Shown: in pieces, positions 46,401 to 58,400 of the stretch | How the letters are laid out: the number at the start of each line of letters is the position of its first letter | Numbering within the stretch: the stretch's first letter is position 1 | From: Petrosia ficiformis | Lineage: Eukaryota; Porifera; Demospongiae; Haplosclerida; Petrosiidae | Length of the DNA: 64,000 nucleotides | Assembly: GCA_947044365.1 (NCBI GenBank) | Contig: OX345636.1 | Span: 26,835,466-26,899,465, forward strand | Direction of reading: 5' to 3' | Notes under the pieces: model-generated | Told to the model about the DNA's origin: nothing | What the model saw: the letters and a program-made list of their open reading frames with translations, nothing else | Database searches by the model: none | Position numbers and translations under genes: made by a program

Positions 46401-49400
46401 ATATGAACTATTATTAACATGTACATAAACACACTTACACAAAATACATTCAACAGCAATACAATCAAAATTATTAGAAATACAGACAGGTGTAATATAC
46501 TGATGAAGGATGGGCAATAATGGAGAAGATGAATTAGCTGCTAAACTCTCCACAATTGCAAATATGTGTGATTGGATTGTAATAAAAAAGAGTATTACAC
46601 CAAACTTTACTCCTCCATTGTGATACATGACAGTGAAACTATTCCGTACTTTAGCTCTTCTATATTCTTTCGAAAATAGTGTAGATCCTTTACAAACTGC
46701 TTTGAAGTATTTTGCAACTACAGTATTTACTTGAAGATGGTCCTCACCCAATGTATTATTAATTATGTCAATAATGCCAATTGGCAAAATACTCAGTTGG
46801 GGATTTCCTAGAGCAGAAATTCCTGAAGTGCTATTGTTAGCAGGCTTCCTGAAATACTTAAACATGTTTATCAATAATTATTGTCAAAAAAGGCAAACCT
46901 TTGCTGGTCAAATAAGGCTGAATTGGCAGTATCTCTGTCTGGACACAGGGAAGGTATTAGCTGCATCAGTGTGTATAAAAAGGCCAGCTGTAACAAATAG
47001 AGAAAGACAAAGTAAACAAACATAGTATTATTGGACATTTTACCTGTCGGTTCATTTTTTTGTACCATGGAAATGTTCTTTTAATCTTCCATTAATTGAT
47101 TCAAAGGGAAAACAGGAATGTGTCCAAAGTGGCCCCCAATTTCTTACACAGTTGGTGATATGAGACAGTTGGTGAACTTTTAATGACACTCGTGAACCTG
47201 AGTAACCAAACAATTTTGCATAATTATATTTGTGATACTAATTAATTTTGTCATAGCTTTTAACATGAACTATAATAACATAACTAACCATAGAGACAAC
47301 AGAATTGCTGATAAAAGTCACTCAAGTATTTTTCTGCTAAGTTCAGATTTTTCAATTCTGTTTGAATGCAGTAAGTGAACTGCAGCCACTAGTAAGCTAT
47401 AGTGGTTGAAAAATGGATCTGGAAGTCGCTTGAACAAAATTGGTAACGGATAGAATAACAGCCATGATCGATATTCAGAAGCTTTCCACCTTTTATAATC
47501 CTCCAAGCTTTTTGGTTGTCTGCTAATTGTATCTGGGACACGAATTGCCAACAGATCGCTATCACACTCTTTCATCTATTTAAACAAAGTATAAATGTAA
47601 GTAACATCTTTCATAGAGTTAGCAGTAACCAACTTTTTTTCTAATATTGTATTCTTCTGTCTGCGTTCCAGTAGAAAACCACAGTTGGAACAATGTGATC
47701 ACAACTCCTAAGTAGATGTTATGCATAGAATCTATAACGAAACCTTTTTCCAGATTAAAAGGTTTATGCAGAGTAAAAATTGATAATCCTTTTATGCCTT
47801 TCACCGGGAAGAAAACAAAATGAATGCAATATTAAAATTTTATACTTCCTTACCACTGTTTGTTCTTTTACAGCTTTTTTTGCTAAGTCTATCATAGAAA
47901 AGTGAGTTCTACTTTGCAAGTTTTCCTGATATGGCCAGTCTCTATGTAAATGTACAGTTCTGGGAACACCTTCATGTTCACAATGGGCACATGCATATTT
48001 CCCATTGTACTGGTTCATGTTCATTAGAAGAGCTTTAGCAGGAAGGTCTGCTGTTGCCAAAAGTAGTATAACCTGACATGTAAAAACACCATCCAGAGTT
48101 TTAATGGAGATCCCTATAAAAATATAGCATAATTATTTGTATGTTATAAATGATACTTTCTAACCTTCACGATAAAGTGTATTAACAGAGTCTATCAGTG
48201 GTTTCAGATATACAGACATAGGAGGCTTTTGTTCTCCATACCAAAGACCAGCCAATAGTACATTCTGCCTGCTGAACCTTAATATAGGTGGCAATTCGTT
48301 GATTGCTAGCCAGATTGGCCAAATAGAGACATTCCAAGAATTAAAAATGCTGACACCATCTGTATTACATATTAAAAAATCTGAATGTTTCCGATATTCT
48401 TCCCCATCATAAATATCTTCTATTGAGTCTTCTCGTCCCTCCTTGCACTGTTTTGAACGCCTTCTTTGTCAAACTGTGACGCAGAGAGTACTGGAATAAG
48501 AGTAAGTAACTTTCTAATACAGTTAGTTCAGCGCCAGGGTAAATTGGTTGGTACATTTCATCATTAGAACTTTCATTTGAGATAGTCTCGTCTTCTTCCT
48601 TCGAAGAATAAAATGACCACTCCATAGAAATGCTGGAGTCTTGTGATGAAAACGTAATATCGCTTGATGAGAGTTGATCTTCATCAAAAGAATCTATTGT
48701 GAAAGAGTCATCGCTAGTAAGTTCAGCCATATCGGATTTAATACTATGACAGTTTATAACCTTCAGACTTCAAAGAACAAACCAGCGCTTACCAGCGACA
48801 GTCCTATAGATCTATGTACGTATACATTAATTATTACGTCATTAAAACATCACGTGATCGTTAGCCAGTCATAACTCACGAATAGGTCACCTGACAATGT
48901 GTAACGTGTGAAAAAAGAGAGAGAGAGAGAGTTAGAGATGTCTTCTTTACGAGTTTTAATTAACCAAGTTGCCAAGGCGAGAGAAGTGAAGTTTTTATTT
49001 GTGGAGTGGGATGAAGTTGGAAGGCCTAATTCAGTGATCAATGCAAGAAATGTTATTGGTAGTGTCGAAAATCTAAGTTTAAAATCGGTTATTGAAGTGA
49101 AGTATGGAACCAGATCATATCCAGCCATAGTTTTGGGCGTAGGTAAGTACATAGTTATGTACGCATATATACATAAATATATCAATAAATAAATACAATA
49201 TCTTAATTTTGATATATATACATAATATATAATTACACCATGTATATATTTTTTATGTATCTCAGGAAGTAAAAATGAAATGTTAAATATGCAAGATAAC
49301 ATGGAATTTGGTCCAAAGGAAGATAGTGTACCACTAAGAAAACGGAGGTGTACAAGTAACAAAAAAAATCAAGCCAAAAGACCATCAAAAAAAAAACTGC

Positions 49401-52400
49401 AGTACAAAAAGAAAATGAGAGAATGAACCGAGAGCTGCTTGAAGCAATTGAGAAAGAGAATGAACCACCCCTAGCCAATTCTACACTTATAACTTCTCCA
49501 CTTTTTTCTCCTCCACTGCCTCCATCTCCTCAGCCTTCCTTTACAAACACTCCTCCACACCTACCCTCTCCTATCCTTTTTAATTCTCCTCCTCCTGCGA
49601 TTACTATTCCACAACCCAATGTAGACACATCTGAACTGAAGACTATATTGCAAGGCTTTGAAAAGGTACTAATATATTGGCTATGATATGTAAAATTAAT
49701 AGTATTGCTTTCAACTAATAGACTATGGAAGACCTATTGGACCTAAAACTTGCTCCAATTAATGTTAGGCTTGATAATTTGGAATCACATATCTCCTCAA
49801 TAAGGAAAAGTATTGCAAGTCGCAAGAAGGAAAAACAGGTAATAGTTTAATTGCATTCCATACTTCAATTAAGTGTATTATGTTTCATTATCTATCTGCA
49901 TTTTTTTTCTGTTCCTTAGCAACAGTCACAGCCACTTAATGCATCTATACAACAAGAATTACCAGGTAAGGCTAAATGAAATACCTGTTTTTTTTAAAAT
50001 CTAATATTCTTTCTTTCCTAGTGCCTGATAATGTATTGGGAAGGTGGTTGGGGAATACTTTATCACACATCACTGAAGGCAAAAAAGTGTTTATTCAGTT
50101 AAAAACTCAAGAAAAGGCCACTAATTTGGACAGCATTCTTGCTTGTATTCCAGCAACCCCACAAAAACTGGCACTGAAGCTATTGGGTGCTGTGTTTACA
50201 GTAGAGGAGTTAGCCAGGTCTAATTGTACTAAAGTTGAAGGCCGGGACCGACTTGATCCCAAAATTTTACATGGAATTAGATGTAAGTGTGTTGTACTAA
50301 TAACATGGAGTTATGTATTATATATCTACTTCTATGGGCCAAATTGATTACAGTTACCCACTACATGACAAAGTAAAAGAGGATGAACGTTGGAGTGAAA
50401 TAGTTAAGAAAAATTTAAACCTGAAGTGCAGAGACTGCAGAAAGAAAACCAGATCTGCATGATTATATAAAAATTATTAATTTTTACACAATTTTAACGA
50501 AGTAAAAAAAAAAAGTTTCATTGTTGATAAGTATAACACGCAATGTGTAGACGTCTGTTGTGCGTGTGTAATATTTTTTTTAAAGCAATAACGTTAGCTG
50601 TAAACAACGTTGCACTCCTTGCTTTAACTATACAATACATATATCTTTATATATTATTACAAAGTCGTACGATTCTCACTTCTTCGTGATACAGTATATT
50701 TATACTTCTTATAAAAATCGTTCCACATTTCATCTTTATATCGTACTGTTTACAGTTCGCTCCAACTTACTGCTCTCCTCAGACATCATATCATTCAGCA
50801 AGTTCCACAATTGATTCCTCGACAACAATTTTGTTCACAGTCTAAAAATAACTTTGTTCAGTTAGCACTTCGACACCTCTCTCGTCCTATCTCATTAGTG
50901 ATATCACGGGGTGTGGCGGGATGTGGTTTATTTACCGCGATATGCAACGGGAAACCGCTATTGATATCCCGTGGGAATATCGCGAGATATTCACAGAAAA
51001 CTGCGGGTTCCCTTAGACATTTTCACACGGGTAGAACAACAGTAGAATAGTAACTAATTTTATAGGATTTTATTCCTTTTGTCCAAACTGGATTAACGAA
51101 ACTAGTAATTCAAATTGAATATTATAAAGATTGCACACTGAATTGTTTAAATGTTTATAACAACAGCATCAATATAACACTTAATTATTAATGTAACTAA
51201 TGAGAATACAAGTCTAGAAAGTCTACAACACAGAGCAAGAAACATCTCTACTGATCTGTTATTTCAATAATCATTTCATATGTTCAGTTTACGTGAATGT
51301 GTAAACATTTTAAGAATATTTGAATATATTTGAATACTCAATATGAATATTCATACTTTGAATATTATGTGTAATGTATAGAGCTGTCAGGTGAACAGAA
51401 ATACATGTATAATAGTGTTATGATTGCACAGTAGATGAAAGAATCTGGAATAGGCTCACATACTATCCAGATTACACAATTAACTATGTATTACACAATA
51501 GAAACAGACAACCACATTAAGGCTTATTATATAATCATAGTAACAAATACAAGTTCATTGTTCTACTTGTTATTGGCACAACAAATACTAGAACAACATG
51601 AAATCTATCATCACACTTTTACATGTGTATGTTCATTAATTGTATTCATGATATTAATGCATTTGTTTATGAGTGATACAATACATTTTATAATATATTA
51701 TTATATTTATTAAGACTAAAATAACAAATGAATATTCTGATATTTGGAATATTTGTGTGAACTATCCAATAAAAATAAATCCATGTATTTGTTTACCTCA
51801 TCCACTGAATGAATATCTGCTCCATGAGGTATTAATAGACTAAGAGTATCAGTATTACCCCTCTGAGAAGCAATATGTAAGGGTGTCCGTTTATTCTATA
51901 GGAGATAAAATTCATCATATAAATGTGAGAGAATCTGGCTTTATTCATAAATTTAAAGATTATATGATCACTGAATAGACACATACACTAGCTCAATGAC
52001 ACTATTATATTTAACTATGTATTACACAATGGAAATAGATAAACAGCTCAAGGCCTATTATGTAAAAAATACAATTTCATTGTTCTACTTGTGCTCTGTA
52101 CAACAAATAATCATTAAAACAATAGTTGAACTATCAACACACTTTTATATGATTATGTTCACTAATTAGATTAAGTACACGTCTTGTGTTTAGATATTAT
52201 TACATTTGTTTATGAGTGATACAATACACTTTATAGTATATTATCATAATTATTTATACAAAAGAATATACAAATATAGGAATATTTGTGTGAACTATCA
52301 AATAAAAATATATACATGTATTTGTTTACCTTATCCACTGCATGAATATCTCCTCCATGAGATATTAGCAGCCTAAGAGTATCAGTATTACCACTCTGAG

Positions 52401-55400
52401 AAGCAATATGTAAGGCTGTCTGTTTATTCTATAGGAGATAAAATTCATCATATAAATGTGAAATATCTGGTTTTATTAAAGAGCATTTGTATGATCACTG
52501 AATAGACACACATGCTAGCTGAATGATACCATTATATACCATTAACTATGTATTACACAATGGAAATAGACAAAAAGTTCAACCTCTATTATATAATCAT
52601 AGTAACAAATACAATTTCGTTGTTCTACTTGTTCTCCGTACAATTAAAACAACAGTTGAACTATCAACACACTTTTATATGACTATGTTCACTAATAATT
52701 AGATTAATGATATTAGTACTGGTCTTGTGTTTAGATATTATTACATTTGTTTATGAGTGATACAATACACTTTATAGTATATTATCATAATTATTTATAC
52801 AAAAGAATATACAAATATAGGAATATTTGTGTGAACTATCAAATAAAAATATATACATGTATTTGTTTACCTTATCCACTGCATGAATATCTCCTCCATG
52901 AGATATTAGCAGCCTAAGAGTATCAGTATTACCACTCTGAGAAGCAATATGTAAGGCTGTCTGTTTATTCTATAGGAGATAAAATTCATCATATAAATGT
53001 GAAATATCTGGTTTTATTAAAGAGCATTTGTATGATCACTGAATAGACACACATGCTAGCTGAATGATACCATTATATACCATTAACTATGTATTACACA
53101 ATGGAAATAGACAAAAAGTTCAACCTCTATTATATAATCATAGTAACAAATACAATTTCGTTGTTCTACTTGTTCTCCGTACAATTAAAACAACAGTTGA
53201 ACTATCAACACACTTTTATATGACTATGTTCACTAATTAGATTAATGATATTAGTACTGGTCTTGTGTTTAGATATTAATACATTTTGTTTATGAGTGAC
53301 ACAATACATTTTATAGTAGGGTTGGGCTATAATTCAATATATCATATACATCATAATATTATTGCTTCAATGTAATCGTATCACATGGTTTTGTTCTGCC
53401 AGATTATTGCATTGGCAAATTAGTGTTTTTACAGCAAATAATTAAGAGTTATAATATTATTATTATTATGCTGTTGAAAAATACTACAAAACGTAATCTT
53501 GAGCTCTATGCTCTCAAAACAAGGATCAGAGGTGTCATCTTCTAACAAATGAGCCGATTTTTACTATCAAGGACAGTATCAATGATTAGTTTCAATATTG
53601 CACTTTAGGGAATAATCAAATAACTTAATTTTCAATATTGCCCAACACTATTCTATAGTATACAGTGGAACCATCTATTCCTGACACCCTTGGGACAAAT
53701 ATGTGTCCTGATTACAGGGGTGTCGTTAATTCAGTGGTGAATTTATATCATAAAGCACAGTTTGGGGCATTTGTAATACAGGGGAGTCCTCATTTCAGGA
53801 TGTTCTCAATAGAGGGGTTTCATTGTATTATTATTTTATTGGAATATTGGGAATATTTGTATGAGCTGTCAGATGAACAAAAATACATGTACAATACATA
53901 TTAAAATTTTTTGCCTAGGTTATATAATAGATAAATGTACTAAACTGTATACAATACATTATGATCTAAAAACATTTATGATAACAACTACAAGTAAGAA
54001 TATTATATATAAAAATATTTGTGAATTCAAATAACAACTACTACTCACATAATAACAAAAGGTTGATTCAGCACCATTCATTAGCAATCCTTCAATACCA
54101 TCAGTATAGTTCATTATCACTGCTGCATACAAAGCTTCATCCTGTATCAATACATGGTATTAGATAATATTATTATATTAATATATTATTAATACACTTA
54201 GTTATTATGATTACTTCAACAGTTGATAATGTATTTAATATTACATTTATGTGTTACCTGTCGTAATATAATTAACATTTAATAACTAGTGTTTAGAATA
54301 GTGTAGAGTGTGAGACTCATTCCTCATACTAAAGGTAATATTGTATATAGGAGTATTGTATAATCAAAGTCACAAATACTGTAGTTATAATTAATAATAA
54401 AGAGTTGTGTGTAGATTATATGTAAAGTAGTTACTGGTTATTATGTGAACTTGTGTATATATTATCTTGGTAGATATTGCCCAAACAAGAAACAGGAAAA
54501 ATTCATTTTCAAGGAAGTGTTAGTACTATAGTTGGGTTTATATTGTGACATATCTTTATAATAATTATTAGTATGATGACATGTGATATAAATAAAACAG
54601 ATCATGGAAGCTCAAATATGATATTAAGGAAGTTATAACATTTGAAGTATTTGTGAAATAATGACATTGTGTATGAAAAATATATAAATTTGTTAACAAC
54701 AGAGTAGTTCCTAATTTATTAGTTCTTGTAGCTATTGAGAGGCAAGAAATGGGAACATTGTTTAACTTTATGTAAAATGTAGCTTTGCTGTATTTCTTCT
54801 AGGCAATAAACTGAACAGTGACTATCAAATGAATGATTATGAGAATACATTTTCTTCATAATTATATCCCATGTATACAAGTCTTTTAGGTATAATTATA
54901 ATAATATTATAATAATTATTATAGACTTACAAGATTTCGTAATTTTACATTGCCTCCATTCATAATACACTTTTCAATATCTTCATGATTATTTTTAGCA
55001 AGTGCTTCAATTAGTGTTTTATCCTAAAATAATATATATATTAATTATATATAATATTATGACAGTTTATATAGTGAATAAAGGAATCAACTATATAACA
55101 TTAATGATTATTATTATTAATAACATGATGTATAGATTATAATGAACATGATGAATGAATTATTAAATTTGTATAACTTGTATTATTTAATTTATATTGG
55201 TAAACAGTTATATTTATGATTCTTATATTAATAGCTACATAATTATAGACAGATATATAACAGTCCTGACTTGAAGTATTGAAAATATTTATTACTAATG
55301 TACGACTGGTATATATTGTACATATACTAGTTTATAGGAGTGTAGTCATGATTTAGATCTACATAATTGTGTCATTCTTAAAAAAATGTATTTAATCAGA

Positions 55401-58400
55401 GACAATATTCTAAATGCATAATTTAATTATGTTTTATGTACCTTCATTTGTTGTTTTTCAAGAGCCTTGGCTACCTTATCTCCTTTATCTATGTCAAGAG
55501 GTGTGTTTCCCCACTGTAATAATAATTAATAATGTAATAAATCACTCATCATTATCAATCACAACAATAATGAATATAATTAGAAGGTCACATATTATTG
55601 TTTGTGATGGGTCACTGTGACATCTGCATACATTAAGTTTTGTGTGGTGACTACATTTACTTATTGTGAATATTCACTTGAGTACAGATGACTAAAACTG
55701 GATTTTAAAATACACAAAAATTCTTCTGAATAATAATTATAATGATCTTGATAGTAATCATAAGGATAATGTTTATTCATAGATTTTGTTATAATGTAAA
55801 CTAATTATATGTTTCTTTTACATTTGCTAAAGGACAATTATCAATTTACCATATCACTATTCTTATACACATCATTGTAATTTTACTGATGAGATATAAT
55901 TATAATGTATTGTTGTAGATATTAATAGTCATTGTAAGTAGTAGACAAACAAATAAATACAATAATGTCATATCTTTACTGACAAATGGGAACTTTGACC
56001 AAAACAGATATTAATCATTATAATAATATAATAATGTTATAAATATGTCACATGAACATGTAATTATATACAATACATCATTTGTTTACCCTATTCACTG
56101 TATGAACAGCTCCACCATGTGCTAGTATTATGTTAACCATATCAACATTACCCCTCCTAGAAGCATCATGTAAGGGAGTGTCTCCCAACTACAAGAAGTA
56201 AACGTAACTGTATAAGTTATTACTACTAATATTAATATAAATTATAAAATATAAATTATGAATATAATACTTATTGTTTAATAACAGTGTTGAATTCATC
56301 TACTTTCCCCACTCACTACATAATATGAAATATCATTAGTAGAAATAAGTACAGGAGAAATTTATACTTTAGTTCAAATCATGTGTCTAATTACAAAACT
56401 GTTCTACTTGTTGAAGTTATATCTTTTGTTAATAATATTTATAATAGTGAGTGGATGGAAATTGTATTTAAAACTATTAACATGTTTGTTGATGTTATAT
56501 TATAATTGTTATTATTATTATAGTTGTATTGATGATATATTATTATGTATACACAATTGTGTATCATGTTATTATGATTATATTTCATTAGTATAATATA
56601 CTTACACTGTCCCTTAAATGGACATCACCACCATATGATATCAAGAGATTAATTATCTCAATATTCCCTTTCTGAACAGCACAATGTAAAGATGTCTTCT
56701 GTTATAAGTAATAAAATATAATATAAACTAACTTTGTATTAATTATTATACACTGTGTATTAATATTATAATAATTTTAATATGTAAATTATAATTTATA
56801 ATAATTAATGAATACTTATAAACACATGTAAATTATATAATTATAAGTGTATAATTTACATACCTCAAATATGTGGTGACTGTTCGGATTAGCATTGTTT
56901 TTAAGCAATTTTTCAACATCCCTAATATTATTGCTCTCAACTGCTCTATACAGTTCTTCATCCTATAGTTTAGTATATATTTCATTAAAATACAAATAAT
57001 ATATTATAATATTATTACACATACTAGTTTCTGTTGTTCATCTGTTTTCTTTGAATCATCCAAAACTGTAGAAATAATGATAATTAATTAGTAAAATAAT
57101 AATAATTTTTTTTTGTGAGATGACTGACATTGAGAATTTAATGTTTATTGGAGCTTATCACAGGACTTTTAACAAACTAGAATATTACTACTCAGTCACA
57201 TGATAAATGATTAAATCATTGATTTAATACATATCAAGCACATATAAGCACATAATGACATAGATCGGAATGCACAATTTCATTTCTACATTTTGGCCAC
57301 CGTTTACTTTCAGTACCCCAAACTTGGCTCCTTTTTTGACATGGAATACTACTTCTGCCAACTTGCTTACCAGGACTCGAAAGTCTCGAAGCGCTTTGTA
57401 GGACTAATTGAAATCAGTGTCCTCCCTCCTTTGACTGCAACTGGGGTAAACAAAATGAGCCCAATGCAAGTTGGTACCAGCTACTCTGAGGAAATCGGGT
57501 TTTACAGCAATGAAAATGTCTCAGCTACCCACCAGATTACATGGGTGGGGCCACTAAATCCTCAAATTGCATGGACACGCTCTCTTTAAAATTCCCCCTG
57601 TACTCCTTATTTAGGCCAAAGGGTGAGCGAAAAACCATCAACTTTGTTGTCCTTTTCATGCCCTTATCCCTGACACCAATTACATACATTTGGAGTGTTT
57701 GGTAATGCTAGGAATGCACTCTGAACTGCATAGGGGTCAAACATTACATATATGTGACATCAGTCCTCTAGGGGTCAATGAGCAAACATTTTGATATATA
57801 AATGACAGCAAATACTATTATATGATGTCAAATGATAACAAATGACTAGGGGCTATACACACTTTGATTATGACTAGTTGACACACAAGAAATGTTTTTA
57901 ACAGCTCTATAGGTTTAACTAATTAATCAACTAATCAGACTAGTTATTAAGGCTAGCGCTTTGATATCAAACAAATTTGATAGTGACACAGTAGTTATCT
58001 AACAAATTATTATTCTGTATGAAACATCATAACAATGATAATTATAATATAATACATAATATGTATACTTCTTACTTGTTTCTTGCTCTTTAGTTTTTGG
58101 TTGCATATATTCATCTTTTTGCTTGCCTTGTATTGTGTCATTATCACTTGTTTCCTGTGACCGCTTATCATCTAATTGTGATGTTTTCTGCGATTTCTCA
58201 ATGGCTGAAAAATAAATTTAATTTTGAATGATATATTTATAGTATGATCATGTCATTATTAACTCGTTGCGTGCCACGCGCCTATTTATAGGCGCGTTAT
58301 TTAATTAAATTGTATTATTGACCAGTGCCACACGCCTATATATAGTAACAGGGGGAAACCAATGTTTATACAGAGCAACCACATTGTAGAAACTCATTGA

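Larger units (their letters stand above)
46109..51031. mobile_element. CACTA/tnp2-like DNA transposon with BEN-domain gene
   Basis: About 4.9 kb, bounded by CCCGTGTGAAAATG (left from 46110) and its inverse CATTTTCACACGGG (51018-51031). Both subterminal regions are dense in CGGGAT/ATCCCG/TCGCG motifs, as in the subterminal repeats of CACTA elements. Two divergent spliced genes lie inside: a tnp2-like transposase (-) and a BEN protein (+), separated by 207 bp. The target duplication is not clear (TA on both sides). It lies in an ankyrin-gene intron between 45996 and 51797. Confidence 0.75.
52186..53267. repeat. Near-perfect 541-bp tandem duplication with one ankyrin exon per unit
   Basis: Units about 52186-52726 and 52727-53267 differ, as far as read, by a 3-bp indel (CACTAATAATTAG versus CACTAATTAG). 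Each includes exon, splice sites and intron. Confidence 0.85.

Noticed and set aside
46368..51031. Reading the BEN gene as a host gene unrelated to the transposon
   Set aside because: It lies wholly between the matching inverted termini, shares a short divergent spacer with the transposase, and interrupts an ankyrin-gene intron, so transposon cargo is the simpler reading.
53665..53904. A 79-codon frame
   Set aside because: It lies inside and across the pogo-type MITE; translation has no pattern.
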